A stretch of DNA of 30,275 bases from an uncultured Blautia sp. (GCA_900551715.1 URXG01000024.1:1-30275); one strand, 5' to 3'. Positions 7,761 to 16,327 are shown, numbered from the stretch's first letter. A program made the numbers and translations. Notes: a model not told the origin generated them from the sequence alone.

Positions 7761-8624
7761 TCAGGCTTTGTCTACAGAACCGAAAAGTTCCATTTTTTCT
7801 TTGACAGTAGCCTTGATAGCTTCAAATCCAGGAGCAAGAAGTTTACGAGGATCGTATCCTTTACCCTGCTGATCTTTGCCTTCTTCGATGTACTTACGTG
7901 TAGCATCTGCAAATGCAAGCTGGCATTCTGTATTAACATTGATCTTGGATACACCAAGGTCAATTGCCTTTTTGATCATGTCTGCCGGGATTCCTGTACC
8001 ACCATGAAGAACCAGTGGCATTTCTCCTGTCAGTTTCTGGATTGCATCCAGAGTTTCAAAGCTCAGTCCCTGCCAGTTTGCAGGATATTTACCATGGATG
8101 TTACCGATTCCTGCTGCAAGGAAGTCGATTCCAAGGTCAGCGATCATCTTGCATTCCTTAGGATCAGCACATTCACCCATTCCTACAACACCGTCTTCTT
8201 CTCCACCGATAGATCCAACTTCGGCTTCCAGAGACATTCCGTTGTCTGCCACAATTTTAACCAGTTCTTTTGTTTTTGCTACGTTCTCTTCGATCGGATA
8301 ATGGGAACCATCAAACATGATAGATGTAAATCCAGCTTCTACACATTTCAGGCATCCTTCATAGCTGCCATGGTCCAGATGAAGTGCAACCGGAACTGTG
8401 ATGTTCAGTTCTTCCATCATTCCTTTTACCATTCCCACAACTGTCTTGTAGCCTGTCATATATTTACCTGCACCTTCGGAAACACCGAGGATAACTGGTG
8501 AATTCAGTTCCTGTGCTGTCTGAAGGATAGCCTTAGTCCACTCAAGATTGTTGATGTTGAACTGACCAACTGCATAATGACCTGCTTTTGCTTTTTTTAA
8601 CATTTCTGAAGCATTTACTAACAT
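7761..8624 (-). CDS. fba: class II fructose-bisphosphate aldolase
   Basis: 287-aa zinc-dependent aldolase splitting fructose-1,6-bisphosphate to dihydroxyacetone phosphate and glyceraldehyde-3-phosphate. Family marks: YAVGQFNINNLEW at the N-terminus, catalytic Asp and zinc His in ALHLDHGSYE (about 79-88), zinc His in GIGNIHGKYP and in PLVLHGGTGIP, and SKINVNTE for phosphate binding. Length and motifs fit the FbaA/GatY group; tagatose-bisphosphate aldolase is the main alternative, but the gene stands alone as in glycolytic fba loci. ATG at 8624 has AGGAGG 7 nt upstream. It has its own promoter, an operator-like palindrome and a terminator. Confidence 0.93.
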   Translation of the reverse strand: MLVNASEMLKKAKAGHYAVGQFNINNLEWTKAILQTAQELNSPVILGVSEGAGKYMTGYKTVVGMVKGMMEELNITVPVALHLDHGSYEGCLKCVEAGFTSIMFDGSHYPIEENVAKTKELVKIVADNGMSLEAEVGSIGGEEDGVVGMGECADPKECKMIADLGIDFLAAGIGNIHGKYPANWQGLSFETLDAIQKLTGEMPLVLHGGTGIPADMIKKAIDLGVSKINVNTECQLAFADATRKYIEEGKDQQGKGYDPRKLLAPGFEAIKATVKEKMELFGSVDKA

Positions 8625-8650
8625 GATAAATTCCTCCTAATCTTTCCCAG

Positions 8651-8667
8651 AACTGGTAATACCAATT
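8651..8667. promoter_or_regulatory. GntR/FadR-like operator palindrome in the fba leader
   Basis: On the minus strand AATTGGTATTACCAGTT is a near-perfect palindrome around a central T. It resembles the ATTGGTnnnACCAAT boxes bound by FadR/PdhR-subfamily GntR regulators. It sits between the -10 and the ribosome binding site of fba, where a bound repressor could block elongation. Confidence 0.45.
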
Positions 8668-8683
8668 CCCGGATTATATGTCT

Positions 8684-8712
8684 AGTGTACCAGATTATCT
8701 CTCTTTCGTAAA
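8684..8712 (-). promoter_or_regulatory. candidate fba promoter
   Basis: TTTACG (8707-8712), 17 nt, TACACT (8684-8689) with an upstream TG (extended -10). An alternative TATAAT occurs at 8673-8678 but without a -35. The rest of the 8625-8843 gap holds the operator and two repeat elements. Confidence 0.4.
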
Positions 8713-8740
8713 GCATATTTCCATAAAAATCTTATAAACA

Positions 8741-8767
8741 GTAACTGTTCACTCCATTCACAGCATC
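8741..8767 (-). repeat. 27-nt palindromic intergenic repeat, copy 1
   Basis: Minus-strand core CTGTGAATGGAGTGAACAG: CTGT pairs with ACAG, then two GA steps face each other, then a short stem and a GGA loop. Closely related copies lie at 14535-14561 and 26220-26246. It is about 75 nt downstream of the TPR gene. A degenerate relative of the short form, TGCTGTTTGCAGT, lies at 8799-8812. Confidence 0.6.
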
Positions 8768-8843
8768 TTGGGCAAAATCCATTTGTAAATATATTGCGCT
8801 GCTGTTTGCAGTTTTTCCTCTCCGGCAGCTTCGGGCGGAGCCC

Positions 8844-9626
8844 TCAGGAACCTGTATTCCTGTGATATTCTCTGGTAAGTTCTTCCAACATGGCATCTGC
8901 CTGTCTGTAGGAAAACTGCTGAGAAGGTTTCCCTGAAAAGTCTTTCAGTCTGTGATCTACTTTCTGGAGAACCTCTTCTTCTGCTCCCAACTGAACCGTC
9001 ATTTTCTGATATTCATCTGGTTTCTTTACACTGTGCAATGCCAGAAGATAAGTCTCCAGAGCTTCCTCGCTGTAACTGCCTTCATATGCCTTGCGAAAGC
9101 ATTCCAGTGCCTTTTCCATCTGGAAAAGGTAGCTGTAAGCGCAGCCCAGGTTGTGCCATATAGATTCTGTAAGACCTTCTCTTGCTTCTTCCAGGTTTCT
9201 TTTTTCCAGGAGAGCCTGATATACCTGAATGGCATGAACATACATACCGTTTTCTATCAGTGCATCGCCTTTTTGTTTTTCCCTGAGAAGAGGACTTTCT
9301 TCGTCCAGTCTGCGTATCCTGCTATTGAGAACTTTCAGTTCTTCGTAAGTAAGGTAATTGATCTCCTTAAAAACCGGATACAGAATATCTTCCACGCTGG
9401 CAAATTTGCCAAGTGCCGGTCTGATTTTAGCTGCCAGACCGGGAAGCGCAAGCTCTTCCTGAATCCAGCTACATAATTCTTCATTGATAATGGTACGGTC
9501 AATAAGATAAAGATTGTGATAAAAATAATAGCAAAGCTCCTCCAGAGAGTATATGTTTGTGCTGATATTCTCTATATAATAAGGAGTTTCTGCTCTTTTT
9601 GTCTGGCATAAAATATATCCACTCAT
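8844..9626 (-). CDS. TPR-containing protein of the DUF5717/DUF5716 operon
   Basis: 260 aa, no signal peptide or membrane segment. The first 110 residues form a helical region of no family I recognise. Residues about 120-205 contain tetratricopeptide-like helices: GDALIENGMYVHAIQVYQAL, then SIWHNLGCAYSYLFQMEKAL followed by ECFRKAY, with the Gly/Ala/Tyr spacing of TPRs. The C-terminus is charged (QADAMLEELTREYHRN). TPRs usually bind partner proteins, so a scaffold or adaptor for the two upstream products is the natural inference. ATG at 9626 has AAAGGAG 7 nt upstream and lies 12 nt after the stop of the Hsp70-like gene, which indicates one transcript. Confidence 0.8.
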   Translation of the reverse strand: MSGYILCQTKRAETPYYIENISTNIYSLEELCYYFYHNLYLIDRTIINEELCSWIQEELALPGLAAKIRPALGKFASVEDILYPVFKEINYLTYEELKVLNSRIRRLDEESPLLREKQKGDALIENGMYVHAIQVYQALLEKRNLEEAREGLTESIWHNLGCAYSYLFQMEKALECFRKAYEGSYSEEALETYLLALHSVKKPDEYQKMTVQLGAEEEVLQKVDHRLKDFSGKPSQQFSYRQADAMLEELTREYHRNTGS

Positions 9627-9638
9627 CTGCTTTCTCCT

Positions 9639-10886
9639 TTACCAGTGTACTGTTTCTGTCCATACTTTGCCACTGGAGGGAAACATCTCTCCAAATCCCA
9701 GATCTTTTACTGTGATCCGACACTGATCCTGGGAAATATACTGAAGAGATACAGACAGTCTTGTTGTTTTGACTGGCCTTTTCGGAAGTTCCGGCAGTGC
9801 CATCGCCATTCGCTTTTTGTTTTCATCGCCCATGTTTTCTACTACAAAGACCAGTTCCTCTGCATCATCCAGAATCAGCTCACAGGTTGCCCTGCATTCG
9901 TACCAGTTGCTGCCGGCTTCTATCAGAGGATAATAAGCAGGCGCTCCCATAACTCTCATATCCATGCCTATATCCGTCAGTACCATGGAACTGCTCATAT
10001 AGCGGTATTCTTTCAGCTTGTGGAGAACGTATTTCTCTGCACCTGCACCGCAGGCTCCTGCCGCAAAAAGATTATTCCCAAAAAACACCTTGCGTCTCTG
10101 ATAACAGAGGATTTTGACGGATCTCTGTGCCCACTCCTGATCAAATCCCTCTCCATTCATCTGAATGCTGGAATAAAGATCCTCACCAAGTGTTTCTTTG
10201 ATAAAGCCGGCAAAATCTTCATCTCTCTCTTCCGGTTTCTCCCGGAGATCTGTTTCTGTTCGGTTTTCCAGCCGCACCAGATAAGGTTTACTGCCGGAAT
10301 TGATGGTAAGTTTGCGGAATGTAACATGATTTCCTGCAAAGCTGTACCAGCCTACACTTCTGTTCCAGGTCTCTGTTTTCTGGGTCATTACATAATAATA
10401 AAAACTTTCTTCGTAATCCATAAGCATGAACCGTTCCGGTGCAAGCCCCAGGAAACTGCAGGCTTTCTGAAGATTCTCTACCTGAACTTCATCCAGCGTT
10501 TCCATGGTTATGGTCAGGCACTTTGTATTACGGATAATCTCCTGAATTCCCAGGAATTTCAGCATTTCCCGGATAAAATATGCCAAAAGTTTCCAGGGTT
10601 CTTTCTCTTCGCCTGCTACCTGAATGGCTTCCCTGCTCCGGGAGATCCTGTAAAGATCATCCAGAAGGATACCGCCTTTTTCCCTTGCAAAATATTCTGC
10701 TTCCAGACCTATGGAATAATCATCCTGTTCTTCTCTTCTGCAAAGACAGGTGGGAGTCTCATACTGGGAACTTCCTACTTTTACAGGAAGCGACCTGGCT
10801 TCCTCTGCTTTTCTGTCAAAATAACAGATCTGAGAATATTTTTCTCCAAAATCTATTCCAATGATCAAATCTCTTGTTTCATTCAT
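9639..10886 (-). CDS. Hsp70/actin-fold protein, DUF5716-like
   Basis: 415 aa, much shorter than DnaK. The N-terminus LIIGIDFGEKYSQICYFD (7-24) corresponds to the phosphate-1 loop of the Hsp70/actin ATPase fold, and NNLFAAGACGAG (271-282) resembles the AVAxGAA segment after the adenosine motif. The expected phosphate-2 loop (DLGGGT) is not recognisable; VGWYSFAGNHVTFRKL (178-193) sits at that place without the Asp. The C-terminal 70 residues (TTRLSVSLQYISQDQCRITV, then KDLGFGEMFPSSG) look like a beta-rich substrate-binding domain. So it may be a degenerate or peptide-binding Hsp70 relative. ATG at 10886 abuts the TAA of the upstream gene (TAAATG). I believe the family is DUF5716; function unknown. 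Confidence 0.8.
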   Translation of the reverse strand: MNETRDLIIGIDFGEKYSQICYFDRKAEEARSLPVKVGSSQYETPTCLCRREEQDDYSIGLEAEYFAREKGGILLDDLYRISRSREAIQVAGEEKEPWKLLAYFIREMLKFLGIQEIIRNTKCLTITMETLDEVQVENLQKACSFLGLAPERFMLMDYEESFYYYVMTQKTETWNRSVGWYSFAGNHVTFRKLTINSGSKPYLVRLENRTETDLREKPEERDEDFAGFIKETLGEDLYSSIQMNGEGFDQEWAQRSVKILCYQRRKVFFGNNLFAAGACGAGAEKYVLHKLKEYRYMSSSMVLTDIGMDMRVMGAPAYYPLIEAGSNWYECRATCELILDDAEELVFVVENMGDENKKRMAMALPELPKRPVKTTRLSVSLQYISQDQCRITVKDLGFGEMFPSSGKVWTETVHW

Positions 10887-13800
10887 TTATGATGGTTCCT
10901 TTTCTATGGTAAACATTTCCCTCACGTACTGTTCCTGACGAAGATATCTTCCCAGATCTCTGGATACTTCCTGTCCTTTGTCCAGTTTCCGGGCAGAGAT
11001 CATCTGGTTAAGAAGCTGATACTTGCTTCCCTGTGCACCTTCAATCTTTTTCATGGTGACTGTTCGCTCCGGAGTGGTCCTGATTTTACCTTCGTGTTCA
11101 ATCTGGAAATAATAATGAAGGGTTTCTCCGTAAAAAAGTGTAAAAGTCCTTACACAGATTCCCTGATAAATATCTCTGGCAGGTTCACTTTTATAATCGG
11201 TCGAAGAGCCAAGTCCTGTATCCAGCCTGTAGAACAGGGTTATTTTGTCTCCCTGTTCTCCATGGCATTCCACAAAAGTTTTATCATCCAGCTGATAGGG
11301 ACTTAAGAGTTCCGGCTGAATCCTGCGGAAAAATCCAAAAATCAGATGATTTCTTGCACATTCATCCAGAATCTTTTTTTCTATCTGAATCAGTTCCGGC
11401 TTCTGGTGTTTTTCTTTTGAGAGATCCATAAGAAGTGCAAGTCTGCATACCAGATTCAACGGCCAGTGATTTACAAATCCATATTCCAGTCTCTCTCTTA
11501 TAAAACGGCTCATAGGATATTCTTTTACAAAGATACCATAGGCAACCTGATTCAGATATGCCCCGATGATCCGTTCCTTACCAGACTGCTTTACATAGGA
11601 TTCCAGAACGGTTTCTCCTTCCTTCCGGAAATCAGAAGTGAACATTAGAAGTCCCAGGATTCTTTCTTCCAGATCATAGGTGTCCATCTCAAATCCTACT
11701 GCACTTTTCCAGATGCTGAGCATTTCATCAACCGGTCCAAATCTGTGAAGCATCAAATATTTCAGGATCACTTCATCATATTTGCCATGGCGGTAAACTT
11801 CGGAAGCCAGTGCGATCAGCTCATCGTCCTCAGCCATATTGCTCTTAAGGATCATCCTGCTGGTCAGTTTCAGGAGACAGCCAAGATCCAGTCCTTCATA
11901 TCCATACTCTTCTACGATCCCCATAGCCTGACGGAACATTCTTCTGGAGATCAGCACCTTAAGAAGAGTTGTTCGGTCTACTTTTACATATTTGCGGTAA
12001 TCCATCTGTTCCAGATAATGATCCAGGTTCTCTCCCTGCATATGTTCTGCATAATAATCCAGAATGTTTTTGCGGACAGAATCTCTGTATTCTCCTGTAC
12101 ATCCACTGCACTCTGCCAGCTTCTGGAAATATGTAAGGTTGTGGCTGTCCATTTCTGTTTTTTCACAGTAATGCAGCAGCAGACCGGGATCTTCTGCTCC
12201 CAGTTCCAGAAATCTCTCCAGCACCTGGTCCTCATCGTTAAGTTTCTTCAGATTATAATGAACTGTAGATACATAACGCCGCTGCCTATCGTCCTGAAAA
12301 AGAATCACTGCGTCCTCTGTATAAATTCTCGGATAGGCAATTCCCTGTACACATGGATAAATTTCTTCCTGATTCAGCTGGCTGTGTCGGATGATTACCT
12401 GATGGATCTTCGGATCATCACAGTACAGACGGTAAGTAAACAATCTGGTGGAAACTTTCTGTGCCTCTTCTTTTGTTTCCGGAGCAAAAAGAAACTCCTG
12501 ATAAACAGTGGCATAATTCTCATCCATGGCATCACTGTCTGCCTTACGGAGGGCAAATCGCTCCATGGCTTCTCTGTAATTTTCATAAGTTCCCGGAGAC
12601 TTTGTCTTATTAGCTATGACGCTGGCGTAAACAAAAGCCTTTCGGGCATCTCCAAGTGTATTGTCATTGTATGCAAAATACATCAAAAGAGTTCTTGGAA
12701 GTTCTCTCTGATAGGAGATGTCCATAGTCTCTACATAATATTCATAAAGTCTGGTAAGGCGGAGACCCTGATCCACAGCAAGGGAAAACCATCGGAAATA
12801 TTCTGGTTTCCGTGGCTCACCTTTCATAATATATTTACAGATTGCTTCCAGAATATCATCAGAAGGAAACTGTTCATAACCTTCTACCAGTGCATGATAG
12901 AGACATCCATAAAATTTTTTTTCGTAACCGGCCAGATATGCCATTCTCATTACGATCTCTTCAGTAAGCATTTTTCTTCTGCCGGCATAATGAAATACCT
13001 GCATCCAGAAAGGACTCATCCTGTGAAGCAGAGAGGCGTCTTTACAAACCCACTCCCAGGCTTCCTGATAAAGGAGAGGACTGGTACAGCCTTTTTCGTA
13101 AAGTTCTTCCATAACAAAAAGAGCCTGTGAAGGAGAGTTTTTGTAGGTATTGTCAAGTTTCAGAAGCAGCCAGAACAGCCAGAAACTGTCTGATTTCTGC
13201 ATGTAGAAATTCTGGATCTTCCATAAGGCTTGGGATCTGTCTCTGTAAAGCCCTGTCAGGTGACAGAGGTAGAGATAAAAACCTGCAAACTCCAGTTCTT
13301 CTCTGGAAAATTCCTTATTCTGATAATCTTTTAGGATCTCCACTGCTTCCCGGGTTCTTCCTTCCAGTTCCAGAATATAGGCATCGTACAGCTGATATTC
13401 CGGGTAATCACAGCTGGATGCTTTCAGGGTATCCAGAATCTGTCTGGACTGGTTTGCCCATTCTGTAAAAGTAATCTGATTTTCCCTGTATGCCATATAG
13501 GTTCTGGCAAGTTCCAGTTTGTGACGTTTTTCTTCTTTTTTGATATCCAGTGGAATCTTTGGTCCTCTGGATGCTCTTACCTGATATACCAGCACTTCAT
13601 AAGGGGTTTTTACAAGGATTTCGCCCAGTTGGGTACCCTTCTTCAGTCTGTCTGTATGGATCACGTAATTGATTCTTAAGGAACTACCGATAAAATCTTC
13701 TTCTGTGTAGACTTTGCGTTCCGGCTCCAGGAACTCACCGGTAGCCTCCACATCCAGCCGGAGATGTCCCCAGCCACTTCTGTGGATGTCAAAAGATTCC

Positions 13801-14429
13801 TGAACGGATTCCTGAAGACTGTATACTTCATTTTCTGTGGTCTTGAGGCTTACAGATACCGGTTCCTTCTGGTTCAGACCTATGAGAAATTCTTCCAGAT
13901 GCTGATAAGTAACCGGCTGCTTGGAAAGCCCTGCATAAAGTGCTTTCTGGCTATTGTCTGCCTCTTCCAGTATTTCAGCAAAAGACTTGTCCGTAAAAAG
14001 GCGGTATGCCTCCCTCAGATCTGTTCTGGCTACTTCTTTAAAATCCTCCATACTCTGGACCCGGTTCCCAAAGCTCTGGATCTGTTCTTTTCGTGCTGTG
14101 ATCTCAAAAGGGATCTTATATTCTCCGGTATCTGAAGTAATGCAGAGCCAGCCTTTGCATACCTCCCCCGGTTTCATTCCGTTACCGTCTGCACCATAAG
14201 GAAGCCGGATGGTTGTGCCGGAAAACTGACTGGTGCCTGGCACAAATCTCCGGTTGGAGGAAGTCACATACCCCTGAATGTGTTCATTGTCCTCTGTCCC
14301 CAGATACAGTTCTCCCTGCATGGTTCCTCCTGCATCCAGTGTAATCTGTATTTGGTCCTGTGAAAAAAGAAGGGGCGGTTGTGAAAAATCAAATTTCCCG
14401 CTGATTAATTGTTCGATCTTTTTTTTCAA
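10887..14429 (-). CDS. large helical-repeat protein, DUF5717-like
   Basis: 1180 aa, cytoplasmic by appearance (no signal or membrane segment). Residues about 25-115 and 190-305 look like two beta-sandwich (Ig-like) domains with similar endings (GEYKIPFEITARK and PYEVLVYQVRASR). From about 310 to 1010 the chain is an alpha-solenoid rich in Tyr, Leu and Glu, with TPR-like pairs (for example ARTYMAYRENQITFTEWANQ and YDAYILELEGRTREAVEIL). The last 150 residues form another beta-rich part (KITLFYRLDTGLGSS to YYFQIEHEGKIRTTPERTV) and a helical tail. Translation starts at TTG 14429 with AGGTG 7 nt upstream. It is the first gene of a three-gene operon with the Hsp70-like and TPR genes. I recognise it as DUF5717-like; function unknown. 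Confidence 0.82.
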   Translation of the reverse strand: MKKKIEQLISGKFDFSQPPLLFSQDQIQITLDAGGTMQGELYLGTEDNEHIQGYVTSSNRRFVPGTSQFSGTTIRLPYGADGNGMKPGEVCKGWLCITSDTGEYKIPFEITARKEQIQSFGNRVQSMEDFKEVARTDLREAYRLFTDKSFAEILEEADNSQKALYAGLSKQPVTYQHLEEFLIGLNQKEPVSVSLKTTENEVYSLQESVQESFDIHRSGWGHLRLDVEATGEFLEPERKVYTEEDFIGSSLRINYVIHTDRLKKGTQLGEILVKTPYEVLVYQVRASRGPKIPLDIKKEEKRHKLELARTYMAYRENQITFTEWANQSRQILDTLKASSCDYPEYQLYDAYILELEGRTREAVEILKDYQNKEFSREELEFAGFYLYLCHLTGLYRDRSQALWKIQNFYMQKSDSFWLFWLLLKLDNTYKNSPSQALFVMEELYEKGCTSPLLYQEAWEWVCKDASLLHRMSPFWMQVFHYAGRRKMLTEEIVMRMAYLAGYEKKFYGCLYHALVEGYEQFPSDDILEAICKYIMKGEPRKPEYFRWFSLAVDQGLRLTRLYEYYVETMDISYQRELPRTLLMYFAYNDNTLGDARKAFVYASVIANKTKSPGTYENYREAMERFALRKADSDAMDENYATVYQEFLFAPETKEEAQKVSTRLFTYRLYCDDPKIHQVIIRHSQLNQEEIYPCVQGIAYPRIYTEDAVILFQDDRQRRYVSTVHYNLKKLNDEDQVLERFLELGAEDPGLLLHYCEKTEMDSHNLTYFQKLAECSGCTGEYRDSVRKNILDYYAEHMQGENLDHYLEQMDYRKYVKVDRTTLLKVLISRRMFRQAMGIVEEYGYEGLDLGCLLKLTSRMILKSNMAEDDELIALASEVYRHGKYDEVILKYLMLHRFGPVDEMLSIWKSAVGFEMDTYDLEERILGLLMFTSDFRKEGETVLESYVKQSGKERIIGAYLNQVAYGIFVKEYPMSRFIRERLEYGFVNHWPLNLVCRLALLMDLSKEKHQKPELIQIEKKILDECARNHLIFGFFRRIQPELLSPYQLDDKTFVECHGEQGDKITLFYRLDTGLGSSTDYKSEPARDIYQGICVRTFTLFYGETLHYYFQIEHEGKIRTTPERTVTMKKIEGAQGSKYQLLNQMISARKLDKGQEVSRDLGRYLRQEQYVREMFTIEKEPS

Positions 14430-14480
14430 TATATTTCACCTGATTATCCTTGGAATTTTGTTACTTCGCATATAAAATTT

Positions 14481-14509
14481 ATTATACACTACATTTCCGG
14501 CATACGCAA
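14481..14509 (-). promoter_or_regulatory. promoter of the DUF5717 operon
   Basis: TTGCGT (14504-14509), 17 nt, TATAAT (14481-14486) on the minus strand, about 50 nt before the TTG start. The rest of the 14430-14657 gap carries the repeat at 14535-14561 and an AT-rich 8-bp inverted repeat (14594-14601 with 14619-14626) downstream of the ribokinase gene. Confidence 0.55.
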
Positions 14510-14534
14510 GAATCACCATTTTATGTCAGATATG

Positions 14535-14561
14535 GTTACTATTCACTCTGTTCGCAGTAAC
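14535..14561 (-). repeat. 27-nt palindromic intergenic repeat, copy 2
   Basis: The minus strand begins GTTACT and ends AGTAAC, with the core CGAACAGAGTGAA between. It differs from the copy at 26220-26246 mainly by transitions, some of which keep base pairing. It lies about 100 nt downstream of the ribokinase stop and upstream of the DUF5717 promoter. Confidence 0.6.
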
Positions 14562-14657
14562 GCTTCAGGTATATATATAAACGGGATATTTAATTTTTAC
14601 AGCCGCCTTTTTGTCAGATGTAAAAATGTCTCAAAGGTCACAGACAATAATCTTTTA

Positions 14658-15542
14658 TCAGAGATTGCATTCCAGTACTTCTTTTTTCAAAGGGATGGAC
14701 GCAGTGGCTCCCGGACGGGAAACTGCAATGGCAGATGCCTTGGCTGCCAGTTCAAGTCCCTCCTGTACCGGCATTCCATCAATGATAGAAGAAATAAAAT
14801 ATCCGGTAAAAGTATCTCCTGCTGCTGTGGTATCTACTGCTTTTACTTTAAAGATTCCCTGACGGTAAATACCGGTTTCATCCTGATATGCGGAACCTTC
14901 TCCCCCAAGTGTCAGTACAATCTTTGCAGAAGGATATTTTTCTTTTACTGCTGCCAGAATCTTTTCCGGTTCTTTTTCCCCGGTGATCTGATAACCTTCA
15001 ATCTCATTTACAAGGAACAGACTTACTTTAGTCAGGTCACAGACTTTCAGATTGTCATCAAATGGTGAAGGATTCAGAATGATCATCATTCCTTTTTCGC
15101 TGGCTTTGTCGATAATGTAATCCAGCTCGTTGATTTCATTCTGAAGAAGGATGATATCACCTTTTTCAAAAGAAGCCAGTACTTCGTCTACAAATTCTCT
15201 GGTAATGCTCCGGTTGGCACCACCAAATAACAGAATACAGTTCTGCCCATCTTTGTCCACCTGGATGACTGTATGACCACCTGGTCCGGGGATCTGGCGG
15301 ATAAACTCTGTATTTACTCCGTTTTCTTTACAGGTTTCCAGAAGAATATCCCCTTCTTCTCCGATCATGCCTGCATGATAAACCGGAATCCCTGCTTTTG
15401 CAAGGGCAATAGACTGGTTCAGACCTTTTCCACCGCAGAACGTCTGCCTGTCTTTGGAAGCCTGTGTTTCTCCCGGAATAAGAATACTTTCTACCTGATA
15501 AACATAGTCCAGATTCAATGAACCAAAATTCAATACCTTCAT
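14658..15542 (-). CDS. rbsK: ribokinase-like PfkB-family sugar kinase
   Basis: 294-aa carbohydrate kinase of the PfkB family. The N-terminal NFGSLNLDYVYQVE and GGKGLNQSIALAKAG (di-glycine hinge) match ribokinases, and DTTAAGDTFTGYF near residue 240 holds the anion hole and catalytic Asp. NPSPFD and LNQSIA also agree. Ribokinase makes ribose-5-phosphate from ribose and ATP; no ribose transporter or regulator is nearby, so another pentose or nucleoside-derived sugar is possible. ATG at 15542 has GGGAGG 9 nt upstream; the open frame extends further but only through the promoter. It is divergent from sigK across 158 bp. Confidence 0.8.
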   Translation of the reverse strand: MKVLNFGSLNLDYVYQVESILIPGETQASKDRQTFCGGKGLNQSIALAKAGIPVYHAGMIGEEGDILLETCKENGVNTEFIRQIPGPGGHTVIQVDKDGQNCILLFGGANRSITREFVDEVLASFEKGDIILLQNEINELDYIIDKASEKGMMIILNPSPFDDNLKVCDLTKVSLFLVNEIEGYQITGEKEPEKILAAVKEKYPSAKIVLTLGGEGSAYQDETGIYRQGIFKVKAVDTTAAGDTFTGYFISSIIDGMPVQEGLELAAKASAIAVSRPGATASIPLKKEVLECNL

Positions 15543-15575
15543 TTTTATATACCTCCCAAAATTCTCATTATAAAA

Positions 15576-15604
15576 ATCATATAATACCCTGTTTTTTTTT
15601 TCAA
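15576..15604 (-). promoter_or_regulatory. ribokinase promoter
   Basis: TTGAAA (15599-15604), 17 nt, TATGAT (15576-15581). The spacer starts with a run of A, and a second ATTGAAAAAAA copy lies just upstream, giving A-tracts that could act as an UP element. Confidence 0.6.
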
Positions 15605-15700
15605 TGTTCTTTTTTTCAATATTTTCTGTAGTTTTTGGGAAAAGCACAAAGAGCCAGTCTACAGCATAGACTATAAAGAAATCCCCTTTGAGGTGAACTA

Positions 15701-16327
15701 TTGAAGACTTTTTTGAAACCTTTGACTGCTGCTGAGGAAAAATTCTATCTTCAACGTTGCCGGGAGGGTGATTTGGAAGCCAGGAATATTCTCATTGAAA
15801 GAAACTTAAGGCTGGTAGCTCATGTGGTACGGAAATATCAGGGCCCCGGGGAAGATCTGGATGATCTGATCTCCATTGGCACCATCGGACTTATCAAGGC
15901 AGTGTCCACTTTTGATCATACCAGGGCAGCAAGACTTTCTACTTACGCTGCCCGCTGTATTGACAATGAACTTCTGATGATGTTCCGGGCACGTAAAAAA
16001 TCTGCCAGAGATGTCTCTCTTTACGATCCTATCGGCACAGATAAAGAAGGGAATGAGATCAGTCTTCTGGATATTATCGAAAGTCCTCCCGTAGATATTG
16101 TGGAAGAATATTCCACCAGAGTCGATATCCGACATCTGCTCACCCATCTCAGCAAAGTGCTCACTGCCAGAGAATATCAGGTGATCTGTCTTCGGTATGG
16201 TCTGTTCGGACTTCAGGAGCAAACCCAGCGCGAAATTGCAACCAGACTTCACATCAGCCGTTCTTATGTGTCCAGAATCGAAAAAAATGCCCTGAATAAA
16301 CTCAGGACACTTTTTGACTCAGAATAA
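15701..16327 (+). CDS. sigK: RNA polymerase sporulation sigma factor SigK
   Basis: 208-aa sigma-70-family factor. Region 2: NLRLVAHVVRKYQGPGEDLD and DLISIGTIGLIKAVSTFD (about 35-72), TYAARCIDNELLM for -10 binding. The linker DVSLYDPIGTDKEGNEISLL is nearly that of Bacillus SigK and unlike SigE. Region 4 helix-turn-helix: TQREIATRLHISRSYVSRIE. In sporulation SigK drives late mother-cell genes for coat and lysis. The Bacillus protein is made with a roughly 20-residue inhibitory prosequence; here the reading frame begins just before PLTAAEEK, so there is no such segment. The start is TTG at 15701 with GAGGTG 5 nt upstream. It converges with trhP, the stops being 6 bp apart. Confidence 0.88.
   Translation: MKTFLKPLTAAEEKFYLQRCREGDLEARNILIERNLRLVAHVVRKYQGPGEDLDDLISIGTIGLIKAVSTFDHTRAARLSTYAARCIDNELLMMFRARKKSARDVSLYDPIGTDKEGNEISLLDIIESPPVDIVEEYSTRVDIRHLLTHLSKVLTAREYQVICLRYGLFGLQEQTQREIATRLHISRSYVSRIEKNALNKLRTLFDSE

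Noticed and set aside
9645..10892. 415-codon plus-strand frame
   Set aside because: Antisense shadow of the Hsp70-like gene with the same kind of composition bias and no motifs.
11745..13130. 461-codon plus-strand frame
   Set aside because: Antisense shadow of the DUF5717-like gene; the minus-strand protein is coherent over its full length and has a start signal and operon context.
15543..15647. N-terminal extension of ribokinase with the repeated IEKKN
   Set aside because: It comes from A-tracts in the promoter; the promoter and GGGAGG support the start at 15542.
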